From JASGDC01 sp047605865 (GTDB lineage: Bacteria > Actinomycetota > Actinomycetes > Actinomycetales > Micrococcaceae), in the NCBI GenBank assembly GCA_047605865.1, contig JASGFC010000010.1, positions 1 to 57,303 on the forward strand: DNA of 57,303 bases. The letters are read 5' to 3'. Under the pieces are notes generated by a model that worked only from the letters and a program-made list of their open reading frames with translations, was not told where the DNA came from and made no database searches. The position numbers and the translations under genes are program-made. Positions 26,194 to 36,091 of the stretch are shown piece by piece (within the stretch, counting starts at the first letter, position 1; every line of letters starts with the position of its first letter).

Positions 26194-26898
26194 CTAGCAT
26201 CGTGAAAATGCTTCCTTTGCTTTCTGAAGTGCTTTTGGCTCTACAGATATATCTAGACTTGTCTTATCAACTGGCTGCCTTAATTCTCCATCACTTCTCA
26301 AAACCCAATACGGTATCGTTACTGAAAGATACGGAACGTCACCTTTATTCAAATATGCAAAAGGGTCTTGTTCAGGATACTCAGGCTCTGGACAAACCTT
26401 GACTATTTTTGCTTCACCAGGATCAAGTTTAAACGGAGCATCTTGGTGAGGCTTGATAACTGCTTCTTCAGTAACATCAGTTAAGTCAATCCATTCAAAA
26501 CTTTTAGCAAGAGAATCGCCTTTTCCCTTAGGTGAGAAATCTATTACTGTTATAGGTTGACGTCCGGTATTCGTTAATACAAAAACTTGTTCTTGATATA
26601 TTTTCATTCTTCCATTTGATTCTGTAACTCTACCTCCAAGATCAACTGAAAACTGAATCGTCAAAGTATCTTTCTCTAAGCCTTGCCACGTTAAATAGAG
26701 ACCAATAAGAGTCAAAATACTTGCTCCAATAGCTACTTCTTTAACTAAATCCCACATTTTCTTAAAAAGATTCTTTCCATTTTGACTCTTTTCAAGTTCA
26801 GGATTGTTGATACTTTCTTCTAATTGTCTATCCAAACTATCTGTATCATGAGTATGGTACTGGCAAGAACAGCCAGTTTGTTTTGTTATTTCATTCAT
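26194..26898 (-). CDS. Unknown membrane-anchored protein
   Basis: 234 aa; I do not recognise a family. An acidic N-terminus with a Cys/His cluster (TGCSCQYHTH, residues 8-17) could bind a metal. One membrane segment lies at about 54-72 (IGASILTLIGLYLTW), followed by a beta-rich domain of about 150 residues with an Ig-like feel (VFVLTNTGRQPITVIDF; LDPGEAKIVKV). The ATG lacks a Shine-Dalgarno sequence, and TATGAT lies exactly 6 nt upstream (26905-26910). It sits beside the defence genes but has its own promoter-like signal. Confidence 0.65.
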   Translation of the reverse strand: MNEITKQTGCSCQYHTHDTDSLDRQLEESINNPELEKSQNGKNLFKKMWDLVKEVAIGASILTLIGLYLTWQGLEKDTLTIQFSVDLGGRVTESNGRMKIYQEQVFVLTNTGRQPITVIDFSPKGKGDSLAKSFEWIDLTDVTEEAVIKPHQDAPFKLDPGEAKIVKVCPEPEYPEQDPFAYLNKGDVPYLSVTIPYWVLRSDGELRQPVDKTSLDISVEPKALQKAKEAFSRC

Positions 26899-27174
26899 GG
26901 ACTAATCATAAAATCTAGCTATGACAAAATAGTTAGATGCTCGTAAAATACATGGATATCAAAGAATACAAACTCGCTTCAAATTTAATTTCAGAAACAA
27001 AATTGCCATCTAACTTTTTTCATTAAGTATAAACTCAGCAAAGTGCTGCACCTCTAAATTATTGTCCATGCAGCTAAAATCAACCATATCCCTTATAATT
27101 TGAATAACTTTCATCACATAACTTAAAAAAACCATAACAAACATCTTATGTTTTATAGGCCAATAAAATCTCTA
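26899..27174. other. AT-rich intergenic region
   Basis: 276 nt between the unknown membrane protein and the TRAM methyltransferase. A 24-codon open frame on the plus strand (26952-27026, starting MDIKEYKLASN) has no ribosome binding site and may be a truncated gene start or chance. No RNA or repeat was recognised. Confidence 0.35.
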
Positions 27175-28548
27175 CTAATCCTTCACCAACGTCACCACAC
27201 ACTCCACATGATGCGTATGCGGGTAGATGTCGAAAGCACGCAAGTTCTTCAACTCATACCCGTAATCTGCAAGATAGCCAATATCCCTAGACATTGCTGC
27301 AGGGTCGCAAGCGATATAGACCAATCGTGATGCCCCAAGGTTGGCTAGTTTGTTAATCACGGCTTGTCCAGCCCCTGAACGTGGTGGGTCAAGGACAATG
27401 GTGTCAAAGTTGTCCGTTGGCAGTACTTTGCGTTCTACTTTGCCAATGCGGATTTGAACTTGTGGGTAACCTTTTAAGTTTTCTTTGGCATTCTTTGTGG
27501 TGACAGGGCTTGCTTCTACGCAAACTACTTTGCCTTTTTCGCCCACCTTTTCAGCAATGAACTTCGTGAAAAGCCCTACGCCTGAATAGAGGTCCGCGAT
27601 GCGTTGACCTTCTTTGATGTCTGCAGCTTCTAGCACTGCCTGCACTAGGGTTTCTGGAGCTTTACGATGAATCTGCCAAAAGCCACTAGCACCTACCTTA
27701 AATTCTTGATCTAGAACTTTTTCAACAACGTAACCCTTACCACTGGCATATTCAACAGGAAGTTTGCCCACACTAGTAACATTTTTGGCCGGGCGCTTTT
27801 TATAACCACGCTGCACTTTTGGCACGTTAGAAGCAGTGGCATTAGCAGTGGTGTAACTAACACCGGCTTTATCACCAAAATGCTCAACCAAACGATCTTT
27901 CAAATACCCCTGCATTAAGCCTGATGGATGAGCTGATTTAACCAAAATAATTGGCTTTGACCCATCTGCTGGCGTTGCAACGCTAACTTTAGAAATACCA
28001 GAAAAATCACACTCAAAGACTTTAAGTTCATCTAACATTTCAGTTGCTAAAGGAAACTCATCAAGTTCTACCAAATTATTAGAACGATGCTGATACATTG
28101 CAAGCTTACCGTTAGGACTAACCGAAAACTGGTTCCGAGTTCGCCATTGCAAACCATTACGCTCTGCGTCCCCTGCAACTTCTTCAACAGTTACATCGTA
28201 ATCTTTGATACCGCCGAATCGTGCTAAAAGTTCTTTAATAACTTGAGCCTTGAGCACTCGCTGATATGGCAAATCAATATGCCCAAACTCAGCACCACCT
28301 GGGACAATATCATGCTTTAAACTATCTGCTTTATCCCACACATGTGGCACACGATGCGAAGAAGATTCTAAGACTTTAACAACATCGGCTCGCCAAAATT
28401 TTGCGTTTTCACCAGCTTGAGTTAATTTTGCTTCAACAAGTTCACCAGGCAAACCATGCCTCACAAAGACCACACGACCTTCATGGCGCGCTACAAAATG
28501 TCCCCCATGGGCAACATTTCCTAGCTCAAGTTCAATGGTTTTAGTCAT
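27175..28548 (-). CDS. TRAM-domain class I RNA m5U methyltransferase
   Basis: 457 aa. An N-terminal TRAM domain (IELELGNVAHGGHFVARHEGRVVFVRH) precedes a TrmA/RlmD-type SAM methyltransferase with LYSGVGLFTKF, VCVEASP, VLDPPRSGAG, and the catalytic cysteine in ACDPAAM (C414). The cysteines of the RlmD iron-sulfur cluster are absent, as is usual for the actinobacterial branch. The likely product is 5-methyluridine in rRNA or tRNA; the target base is not known. Its start overlaps the stop of the K+ importer gene by 1 nt (TAATG). Confidence 0.88.
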   Translation of the reverse strand: MTKTIELELGNVAHGGHFVARHEGRVVFVRHGLPGELVEAKLTQAGENAKFWRADVVKVLESSSHRVPHVWDKADSLKHDIVPGGAEFGHIDLPYQRVLKAQVIKELLARFGGIKDYDVTVEEVAGDAERNGLQWRTRNQFSVSPNGKLAMYQHRSNNLVELDEFPLATEMLDELKVFECDFSGISKVSVATPADGSKPIILVKSAHPSGLMQGYLKDRLVEHFGDKAGVSYTTANATASNVPKVQRGYKKRPAKNVTSVGKLPVEYASGKGYVVEKVLDQEFKVGASGFWQIHRKAPETLVQAVLEAADIKEGQRIADLYSGVGLFTKFIAEKVGEKGKVVCVEASPVTTKNAKENLKGYPQVQIRIGKVERKVLPTDNFDTIVLDPPRSGAGQAVINKLANLGASRLVYIACDPAAMSRDIGYLADYGYELKNLRAFDIYPHTHHVECVVTLVKD

Positions 28549-30551
28549 TATTTTTTAGGTGCTGAAACCTTAATCATCTCTTTCAATGCCTTCTTATGAT
28601 CTGAAGATTCCAACTGCCACGGCACACTTGAAACAATCACTCTAGGCATATAATGTAATCGTGATTTAATCTTCAACGCTGTCTGGTTATGTAGTAGCTG
28701 TTCATACCAATGACCAACTACATACTCTGGAATATAGACTACCACAAGCACACCAGGATTTTCCTTCTGAATCTTCTTGACGTACTGCAATGTTGGGCGT
28801 GTTATTTCACGATATGGTGATTCCAAAACGGTCAACTTAACCGGAATTTTACGGTTCTCCCACTCATTAACCACCCGCTGAGTTTCATCTTCATCAAAGT
28901 CCACCACAACTGCTTCTAGAACTTGAGGTTCGGTTGCCTTTGCGTAAGCCAAAGCACGCAGTGTGTGTTTACGCAACTGTCCAACCAAAACAATGGCATG
29001 AACAGGGTGGTTTCGTGGGTTTTCAAATTTAATGATGCCATCTTCAAGTTTTAACTCTTCAGCTACAGCCACATAATGGTTATGTACTGACTTCATAGTA
29101 AAGAACAAAAATGCCATCGCGAGCAAAGCCATCCAAGCCCCATGAGTAAATTTCGTAACAAGCACGATGAGGAAAACCACGCCAGTCATCAACGAACCAA
29201 AGAAGTTGATAACACGAGAAATTTTAATCCGTTTTCGTGCAGCACTATCTGTAGTGTTTTTTAATTCTCGTGTCCAGTGAACAACCATTCCAATTTGAGA
29301 AATAGTAAAAGAGATGAACACACCAATGATATAAAGTCCCATCAAGCCTGTTACTGAGGCATGAAAGATGATAACCAGAAGCGATGCAACCAAAGCTAAC
29401 AAGATAATGCTATTGGAATACGTTAATCTATCCCCACGGTTACGAAGTTGACGTGGTAAGTAGTGATCACGGGCAAGAATCGATGCTAAAACTGGCATCC
29501 CGTTGAATGCCGTATTTGAAGCTAGCAAGAGAATTGCACCAGCAGCACCAACAATCACGTAAAACATGATGGAACTTTTACCAAATACAGCAGCAGAAAT
29601 CTGTGAAAGTACAGGGTGCTGCAAAAAGCTATGAGAAACATGCTGCCCATTGACAAGTAATTGTGTTGCAGGATTTTCAACCAAACGTACCTTGGTTAGT
29701 TCTGCCATGGACATGATTCCAAAAATCATGAAAGCAGCAATAGAACCCAGCATCAAGAGTGTTGCAGCAGCATTTTTCGACTTTGGTGTCTTAAATACTG
29801 GTACACCATTGGAGATAGCCTCTACACCTGTTAAGGCTGATGCACCAGAAGAGAAAGAGCGCAAAATGAGTAGTGCTCCGCCTAAGCCGTAAAGTCCTTG
29901 AGCATAAGAACTATCTGGAATAATCTGATACCCAGCAGATTCTGCAGAGTGTAAATGTCCAGTAAAGTATTGGTACCAACCTGTGAATGCCATGATGATA
30001 ACCGAGATCATAAATACATAACTTGGGATAGCAAAAATAAAACCAGTTTCACTCATTCCTCGCAAATTGAGAATCATGAGTAGTAGGATACCTCCCACCG
30101 TTAATGGGACTTGTAAGCCATGTAAGAAGGGAAATGCGGTAATAAAATAGCCAATGGCCGAAGACATTGATACAGCAACGGTTAGGATGTAATCGACCAT
30201 GAGTGAGGAAGCTACTGTCAAACCAAAGTTTTTACCAAGGTTTTGTGAGGCAATTTCATAGCCACCACCACCATTAGGGTAGGCATAAACATTTTGTCGA
30301 TACGATGCAACTACTGTTAGTAAAACTACAATAACGGCAAGCCCAACCCACGGAGAAATAGTTAACGCAGCAACACCTGCCAATGATAAGGTGAGGATAA
30401 TTTCATCAGGAGCATACCCTACTGAAGAAATCGCATCCGAGGCGAAGATAGGCAGTGCTAATCGTTTCTTAAGAAGTGTTTCACTTTGGTTTTCAGTACG
30501 ATATGGAGTACCAATGATAATACGCTTTATGGCATCAAGAAAATTCAGCAC
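28548..30551 (-). CDS. APC-superfamily K+ importer, KimA-like
   Basis: 667 aa. About 12 membrane helices followed by a cytoplasmic domain of about 170 residues. The opening (IKRIIIGTPYRTE, LALPIFASDAISSVGYAPDEI, SYRQNVYAYPNGGGGYEIASQNLG) closely follows Bacillus KimA, a c-di-AMP-controlled K+/H+ symporter. It is coupled to the TRAM methyltransferase, as in mycobacteria. The start is GTG at 30551 with no strong ribosome binding site. K+ as substrate is inferred from the KimA resemblance; annotation as a generic amino acid permease would be less specific. Confidence 0.8.
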   Translation of the reverse strand: MLNFLDAIKRIIIGTPYRTENQSETLLKKRLALPIFASDAISSVGYAPDEIILTLSLAGVAALTISPWVGLAVIVVLLTVVASYRQNVYAYPNGGGGYEIASQNLGKNFGLTVASSLMVDYILTVAVSMSSAIGYFITAFPFLHGLQVPLTVGGILLLMILNLRGMSETGFIFAIPSYVFMISVIIMAFTGWYQYFTGHLHSAESAGYQIIPDSSYAQGLYGLGGALLILRSFSSGASALTGVEAISNGVPVFKTPKSKNAAATLLMLGSIAAFMIFGIMSMAELTKVRLVENPATQLLVNGQHVSHSFLQHPVLSQISAAVFGKSSIMFYVIVGAAGAILLLASNTAFNGMPVLASILARDHYLPRQLRNRGDRLTYSNSIILLALVASLLVIIFHASVTGLMGLYIIGVFISFTISQIGMVVHWTRELKNTTDSAARKRIKISRVINFFGSLMTGVVFLIVLVTKFTHGAWMALLAMAFLFFTMKSVHNHYVAVAEELKLEDGIIKFENPRNHPVHAIVLVGQLRKHTLRALAYAKATEPQVLEAVVVDFDEDETQRVVNEWENRKIPVKLTVLESPYREITRPTLQYVKKIQKENPGVLVVVYIPEYVVGHWYEQLLHNQTALKIKSRLHYMPRVIVSSVPWQLESSDHKKALKEMIKVSAPKK

Positions 30552-30627
30552 TCATAAACGTTACCACGTTAAGAAAGTAAAGTAACGAGTGCACTTCATG
30601 AATTTTTAGGAAAGCAACTAGCGTAAA

Positions 30628-31335
30628 CTATACTTTCTCTTGCTGCGGACTAACGTTTTGTAATGGCGGTGATGTTTTAGCAATATTCCAGACGTACCAG
30701 ACTGCTAAAACATAGAGGGGTACACCCATTGCAAGCCTGGCAAAACCAAGAAAGTCTACATAATTTGGGCCAGCAAAATACAAAGGCAATTGTACTGCAA
30801 GACGCAAGATAAAAATCAAAGAATAGACTAGTGTACATTTCGCATAAACTTTGAGTCTGGCTGGATCTTTACGCCAGTTTAATTCTTCACCAAAAACAAA
30901 ACCAAAAATAATGCCAACTAACGGCCATTTAATAGCAACAGAAATAAATGCTGCAGCTAAATATCCAGCATTAGTAAAAAAACCAGGGACATAATAATCT
31001 GAAGCGTTCTGTGAACGAGTAGCAAAAAAAGCACAGATTAAAACACTCAGTACACCAAAGATGGCTTGTGTAAATGGTGTCTTTTGAATCAAACGTAAAA
31101 GACAGAAAAGTACAGCAACGACCAAAGATGCTAAAACAGAAGTCATTAAATTACGTGTGAAAAAATATACCAGATAGAAAACTGTTCCTGGCACGATGGT
31201 CTCAGCAAGACCACGATAGCCACCAATAGAAGCTAAAAGTGAAATCTCACCTTTTGCATTACGTTTAATATTTGACTGACTGATTCGAGTCTGGAACTCT
31301 TCACTTAATGGAAGTGGCTCTTCTTTTTCAGGCAT
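30628..31335 (-). CDS. DUF3159 family membrane protein
   Basis: 235 aa with about five to six membrane helices. It matches the actinobacterial DUF3159 family (opening LLASIGGYRGLAETIVPGTVFYLVY). Function unknown. The charged N-terminal 30 residues are cytoplasmic. The start overlaps the DUF3710 stop by 1 nt, so it belongs to the dut-DUF3710-DUF3159 operon. I recall the same trio in mycobacteria and streptomycetes. Confidence 0.85.
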   Translation of the reverse strand: MPEKEEPLPLSEEFQTRISQSNIKRNAKGEISLLASIGGYRGLAETIVPGTVFYLVYFFTRNLMTSVLASLVVAVLFCLLRLIQKTPFTQAIFGVLSVLICAFFATRSQNASDYYVPGFFTNAGYLAAAFISVAIKWPLVGIIFGFVFGEELNWRKDPARLKVYAKCTLVYSLIFILRLAVQLPLYFAGPNYVDFLGFARLAMGVPLYVLAVWYVWNIAKTSPPLQNVSPQQEKV

Positions 31336-32156
31336 TAACCGCCAACCTGACGAATCTCTGGCCCTCGTAAGCGAGGATCTGTTGTTTGTTCTTGATCAGT
31401 TTGCTCAGTAGTACCTTGAGGGTTTTCTAGAGCTCCTTGAGGAATCTTAAGTTCTAGTAAGTCTTTGGGAGGCAATGGATTCTCTCCTCGATTAACAGCT
31501 ACAGCCCTAAAAGCCTTTTCTAGTTCTTTGCTTTTTTCTTCATCAACGGCAGCAGGTCCAGAAAAAACACCACGAAGGAACCATCGTGGGCCATCAACAC
31601 CAACAAAGCGTGCTGCCCTGACCGCATTTGCTTGAGTGGTATCAGGAATAGAGACAACTAGCTCATGACCAAACTTACCTTCAATAGGCTGAACTGTACC
31701 ACCTTGTTCAATGGCACTTTCAGCTATTTGATCTTTGAGTGCTAGCCACAAGCCTTCAGATTTTGGTGCCGCAAAAGCTTGAACTTGTAGGGAGGAATCA
31801 TCATCATCAAAATTGAGGGAGAGAATGCGACCAGTGTTTTCTTCCATTTCCATGCGCACATCAAGGTTTGGCATTTCAGGTAGTATGATGCTGCCACAAT
31901 CTACTTCATTGTCATTACGTTCTACTTCAGAAATATCGAAAGGGCCATTCTCCTTTCGGTCACTTGGAGCATGTTTTTCAACAATATTTTCATCAAGATT
32001 ATCTTCACCTTGATGTAAAAAGTCTAGCTCCCTTGGCGCTGGACCTTTATTCTCTTTACCAAGATTGGCAATAGTGCGGTCAGGCTTAAGTTCTTGTTTT
32101 TGTGCCTTGACTGCTTCTCTTTCTTCTTTGCTTTTCTTTTTACCTAATAAGGCCAT
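31335..32156 (-). CDS. DUF3710 family protein
   Basis: 273 aa, soluble. A lysine-rich N-terminus (MALLGKKKSKEEREAVKAQ) and acidic linker lead to the DUF3710 core, with GSIILPEMPNLDVRMEME, VQAFAAPKSEGLW, and GVDGPRWFLRGVFSGPAA. The C-terminal 40 residues are Q/P/T-rich and likely disordered. Function unknown. It starts 2 nt after dut and overlaps DUF3159, as in other actinobacteria. Confidence 0.87.
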   Translation of the reverse strand: MALLGKKKSKEEREAVKAQKQELKPDRTIANLGKENKGPAPRELDFLHQGEDNLDENIVEKHAPSDRKENGPFDISEVERNDNEVDCGSIILPEMPNLDVRMEMEENTGRILSLNFDDDDSSLQVQAFAAPKSEGLWLALKDQIAESAIEQGGTVQPIEGKFGHELVVSIPDTTQANAVRAARFVGVDGPRWFLRGVFSGPAAVDEEKSKELEKAFRAVAVNRGENPLPPKDLLELKIPQGALENPQGTTEQTDQEQTTDPRLRGPEIRQVGG

Positions 32157-32158
32157 CT

Positions 32159-32626
32159 TTATTCCCCTTTTTCCTTAAAACCACCAGTTGAACCAAAGCC
32201 AGAGGCTCCACGATCTGAGCCTGGTAGTTCTGCGACATGCACAAAATTGGCTTCTTCATATTTTTGAATAACTAACTGAGCTATGCGATCCCCTCGAACA
32301 AATTGTGCTGCTTCTTGAGAGTCTGTATTAAGGAGGCATACTTTAATTTCACCACGATACCCAGCATCTACTGTACCTGGAGCATTAACAATGGTAATAC
32401 CTTTTTTAACGGCAAGACCCGAACGTGGGTGAACCAAAGCAACGTAACCTGCTGGGAGTGCAAGCGCCACCCCAGTACCGACAAGTTTACGTTCTCCAGG
32501 CTGAAGAGTTACATCTTCAGTAGTGCATAAATCTGCACCCGCATCCCCTGGTTTTGCATACTGTGGGAGTGGAATTTCTGAATCTAGCAACTGAATTAAG
32601 ACTTCAAGTTTGTCATTCATAGTCAT
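32159..32626 (-). CDS. dut: dUTP diphosphatase
   Basis: 155 aa trimeric dUTPase: dUTP to dUMP and PPi, limiting uracil in DNA and feeding thymidylate synthesis. All five motifs are present: PGDAGADL, PRSGLA, the uracil-binding GTVDAGYRGEI, RGDRIAQLVI, and the C-terminal P-loop-like RGASGFGSTGG. Two in-frame ATGs (32626 and 32620) are equally possible starts. First gene of the dut-DUF3710-DUF3159 operon. A dCTP deaminase gene is also in the window (48990-49568). Confidence 0.95.
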   Translation of the reverse strand: MTMNDKLEVLIQLLDSEIPLPQYAKPGDAGADLCTTEDVTLQPGERKLVGTGVALALPAGYVALVHPRSGLAVKKGITIVNAPGTVDAGYRGEIKVCLLNTDSQEAAQFVRGDRIAQLVIQKYEEANFVHVAELPGSDRGASGFGSTGGFKEKGE

Positions 32627-32707
32627 ATATCAACTTTAATTCAATTGCGAGCCAAGAGCTACTTTACTAGCAATGTATTTTGAAACTGACAAGGTACTAT
32701 ATGCTAT

Positions 32708-33169
32708 ATGGAAACAAAAATGGAAGCCCAAGATAACTCTGTCCTGTATCAAGAAAAGTTAACTCCCTCTCCTGGCGTGTGGTTGATTGCCGCTTTTTCT
32801 GCGATTTTGTTTTATTTTGTTTTTACCCCTGTTAACCAGACTGCAGGTATTTTTGCTCCTTTCATTGCTTTTGCACTTTTTGCCTTAATTTTACTTACAA
32901 TGACTCCTCGAATTGTGTTAACTCCAAAGACTTTAACGGCTGGAAAAGCAACTATTGAACGCCAATATCTTGGGCAAGCTGTAGCTTATGAAGGTGATGA
33001 TAAAAAATTACAACTAGGCTCACAAATGGATGGGCGAAGCTACACGTGTATTCGTGGTTGGATTGATCCTATTGTAAAGATTGAAAATCTAGATTCTACG
33101 GATACCGTACCGTTTTGGATTTTCTCTAGCCGCACTCCTCAAGCTTTTTTGAATGCTTATAACAAGTAA
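32708..33169 (+). CDS. DUF3093 family membrane protein
   Basis: 153 aa. Two membrane helices at about residues 24-60 (WLIAAFSAILFYFVF, FAPFIAFALFALILL) and a C-terminal beta-rich domain ending in WIFSSRTPQAFLNAY, which fits DUF3093, a family found beside dut in actinobacteria. Function unknown. The ATG at 32708 lacks a Shine-Dalgarno sequence; TACTAT ends 7 nt upstream (32695-32700). A second ATG lies four codons further in. It diverges from dut, and fruK follows 23 nt after its stop. Confidence 0.83.
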   Translation: METKMEAQDNSVLYQEKLTPSPGVWLIAAFSAILFYFVFTPVNQTAGIFAPFIAFALFALILLTMTPRIVLTPKTLTAGKATIERQYLGQAVAYEGDDKKLQLGSQMDGRSYTCIRGWIDPIVKIENLDSTDTVPFWIFSSRTPQAFLNAYNK

Positions 33170-33192
33170 CATGATTGGATTTCATTAGCACC

Positions 33193-34110
33193 ATGATTTA
33201 TACCGTTACGCTTAACCCAGCAATAGATTATATTGTTCGCCTTCGTGAGCTTAGAATAGGCACAGTAAACAGGATGCGTGAAGATTTGAAACTGCCTGGT
33301 GGTAAAGGAATTAACGTATCAAGGATTCTACAACGTCTTAACACTCCAAATACTGCTTTGGGTTTTATTGGTGGCTTTACTGGGCATTTCATTGCAGAAA
33401 CTTTACACGCTGAAAAAATTCACACAGATTTTACTAAAATACAGCACGATACTCGCATCAATATCAAAATCAAAGATGTCACTACTGAAACAGAAATTAA
33501 CGGTGCAGGGCCTGAAGTTTCAGCTGTAGAAATGGGTAATTTAAAGCTTAGGCTTTCTTCTCTTGAGGAACATGACATTGTTATTTTTTCTGGCAGTAAA
33601 CCACCCAGTGTTCCTGAAAACTACTTTCAAGAACTCATCGCTCTCGTGAAGCAACAAGGTGCTAACTTCGTGATTGATACCACTGGAAAAGATTTACTAG
33701 ATTCCTTGAACTGCCAGCCACTGGTGGTAAAGCCTAATCATCATGAGCTTGCTGAACTGTTCAATGCCTCTTTAGATTCTTTAGACGATATTGTTCTTTA
33801 TGGGAAAAAATTGCTAGAGCAAGGAGCACACTATGCCATGGTTTCCATGGCTGGTGATGGGGCGCTCTTATTTACCCCTCATGGCACCTATCAATCCAAT
33901 GCTTTAAAACGCCAGTTAAAGAATTCGGTGGGTGCAGGAGATTCCATGATTGCTGGTTTTGTAGGCTCCTATCAGGCTACTGAAGATCCTATAGCAGCTT
34001 TTAAAACTGCTGTTGCTTGTGGCAGTGCAACTGCTTTCTCAGACGATTTAGCGACTACAGATTTTATTCAAGAATTACTGCCAGAGGTTAAAATTTCACA
34101 AATAAAGTAA
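33193..34110 (+). CDS. fruK: 1-phosphofructokinase
   Basis: 305 aa from ATG 33193, the family-typical MIYTVTLNPAIDY start; an in-frame TTG 18 nt upstream is less likely. PfkB-family sugar kinase: LPGGKGINVSR near the start and the catalytic GAGDSMIAGF near the end, with the nucleotide motif VSMAGDGALL. It phosphorylates fructose 1-phosphate made by the FruA transporter whose gene follows 11 nt later. No FruR regulator is adjacent. Confidence 0.92.
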   Translation: MIYTVTLNPAIDYIVRLRELRIGTVNRMREDLKLPGGKGINVSRILQRLNTPNTALGFIGGFTGHFIAETLHAEKIHTDFTKIQHDTRINIKIKDVTTETEINGAGPEVSAVEMGNLKLRLSSLEEHDIVIFSGSKPPSVPENYFQELIALVKQQGANFVIDTTGKDLLDSLNCQPLVVKPNHHELAELFNASLDSLDDIVLYGKKLLEQGAHYAMVSMAGDGALLFTPHGTYQSNALKRQLKNSVGAGDSMIAGFVGSYQATEDPIAAFKTAVACGSATAFSDDLATTDFIQELLPEVKISQIK

Positions 34111-34121
34111 GGTAAATTGAC

Positions 34122-36083
34122 ATGAAAATTAAAGATATCATGCCCGAAGAATCCATGATTATGAATCTTCAGGCTACGAATAAGTCAGATGCCATCGATG
34201 AGATGGTAGACAAAATGTATAACACTGGTCGAATTAGTGATATTGACACTTATAAAGCCGGCATCAACAAGCGTGAAGAACAAATGTCTACTGGTCTTGG
34301 TGATGGCTTAGCAATGCCTCACGCGAAAAATAAGGCAGTGAATAAAACCACTGTACTTTTTGCTAAGAGTGTAGACGGTGTTGATTGGGATGCCCTTGAT
34401 GGCGAACCTTGTTACTTATTTTTCATGATTGCTGCTCAAGAAGGTGCTGCTGATACTCACCTTCAAGTGCTTGCAACTCTTTCAAAGCTGCTCATCAACA
34501 AGGATGTTGTTGAACAGCTTAAGGCTGCTCAAACTCCTGATGAAGTGCTTAACATTCTTGAAACTGCTGAAAATGCAAAAGCGAAACAAGAGCAAGAAGA
34601 TGCTGCTGCGGCTGTAGGGGCTACTGCTGCTGTCGCTACCGGTTCGGATGCAAAACCTTTTGTGGTTGCCGTAACAGCTTGTCCAACAGGTATTGCCCAT
34701 ACTTATATGGCAGAAGATAAGCTGAAAGAAACTGCTAAAAAATTAGGTGTTGACATCAAAGTAGAAACTAATGGTTCTGATGGTGTCAAGAATCAATTAA
34801 CACCTGAAGATATCGCTAGAGCTTCTGGTGTTATCATTGCCGCAGATAAAAATGTTTCCATGAACAGGTTTGATGGAAAGCCGCTTTTAAACCGTCCTGT
34901 TAAAGATGGTATTAACAAATCAGATGAGCTGATTAACCTTGCTGAAAAAGGTGAGGCTCCAATTTATCATGCCAGTGGAGCTGAAGAAAATGCAGACAGC
35001 AATGAAGCTAGTGGTAGCGTAGGGCAACAGATTTATAAAGATCTGATGAATGGTGTATCCCATATGCTACCTTTCGTGATTGCCGGTGGTATCACTATTG
35101 CTATCTCCTTCATGGTTGACCAATTCTTAGGCGTTCCAGAAGCGGACCTCTCTAAACTTGGTACTTTCCACGAATCTGCAAAAATGTTTAACGACATTGG
35201 TAATGCAGCATTCATGTTTATGTTACCTGTCTTGGCAGGCTTCATTGCCTCAAGTATTGCAGATCGACCCGGTCTCGTTGTTGGTTTTGCTGCTGGTGCC
35301 ATTGCAAATACTGGTGGAGCTGGTTTCTTGGGGGCACTCGTTGGTGGTTTCCTTGCTGGCTACGTTGTCTTAGGGCTTAAGAAAGCACTTGCTGGATTAC
35401 CTAAAGCCTTTGACGGAATTAGAACTATTTTGTTCTATCCTTTCCTCGGACTTATTGTTACTGGTCTACTCATGATGCTCATTAATATTCCGTTGAAAGC
35501 AGTTAATACTGGTCTAACTAACTTCTTAAATGGTTTAAACGGCTCAAGTGCCATCCTCTTGGGAGCACTTGTTGGTGGCATGATGGCTATTGACCTTGGT
35601 GGCCCTATCAACAAAGCTGCTTATGTCTTTGGTACTGGTACTCTTGCAGCAACTGTTGCAACTGGTGGTTCTGTTGTCATGGCTGCTGTCATGGCTGGAG
35701 GTATGGTGCCTCCATTAGCAGTCTTTGTGGCTACTCGCCTCTTTAAAAAGAAGTTCGATAAATCTCAACAAGAAGCAGGTATGACGAATATTGTGATGGG
35801 TCTATCCTTCGTGACTGAAGGGGCTATTCCTTTCGCTGCTGCTGACCCAGCACGTATTATTCCAAGCTTTGTGCTTGGATCTGCAACAGCTGGAGCACTT
35901 GTTGGCGCTTTTGGTATTAAGCTACTTGCACCTCACGGTGGTATCTTTGTGATGTTACTTTCTAACCATCCACTTCTTTACTTAGGAATCATTGCACTGG
36001 GTGCAGTAATTTCTGGCGTGATTTACGGAATCTTAAAAAAGCCTCTAGATACTCAAGAACTTATTGCACAAGAAGCACGTTAA
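34122..36083 (+). CDS. fruA: PTS fructose transporter subunit IIABC
   Basis: 653 aa with all three domains: IIA with phospho-histidine H67 in GLAMPHAKN; an alanine- and glutamate-rich linker (~155-178); IIB with phospho-cysteine C187 in VTACPTGIAHTYMAEDKL; and IIC with 8-10 membrane helices and GLSFVTEGAIPFAAADP. It imports fructose and releases fructose 1-phosphate for FruK. Gene order IIA-IIB-IIC in one chain is the common Gram-positive type. HPr and enzyme I, also needed by DhaM, are elsewhere. Confidence 0.96.
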   Translation: MKIKDIMPEESMIMNLQATNKSDAIDEMVDKMYNTGRISDIDTYKAGINKREEQMSTGLGDGLAMPHAKNKAVNKTTVLFAKSVDGVDWDALDGEPCYLFFMIAAQEGAADTHLQVLATLSKLLINKDVVEQLKAAQTPDEVLNILETAENAKAKQEQEDAAAAVGATAAVATGSDAKPFVVAVTACPTGIAHTYMAEDKLKETAKKLGVDIKVETNGSDGVKNQLTPEDIARASGVIIAADKNVSMNRFDGKPLLNRPVKDGINKSDELINLAEKGEAPIYHASGAEENADSNEASGSVGQQIYKDLMNGVSHMLPFVIAGGITIAISFMVDQFLGVPEADLSKLGTFHESAKMFNDIGNAAFMFMLPVLAGFIASSIADRPGLVVGFAAGAIANTGGAGFLGALVGGFLAGYVVLGLKKALAGLPKAFDGIRTILFYPFLGLIVTGLLMMLINIPLKAVNTGLTNFLNGLNGSSAILLGALVGGMMAIDLGGPINKAAYVFGTGTLAATVATGGSVVMAAVMAGGMVPPLAVFVATRLFKKKFDKSQQEAGMTNIVMGLSFVTEGAIPFAAADPARIIPSFVLGSATAGALVGAFGIKLLAPHGGIFVMLLSNHPLLYLGIIALGAVISGVIYGILKKPLDTQELIAQEAR

Positions 36084-36091
36084 AACTAAGG

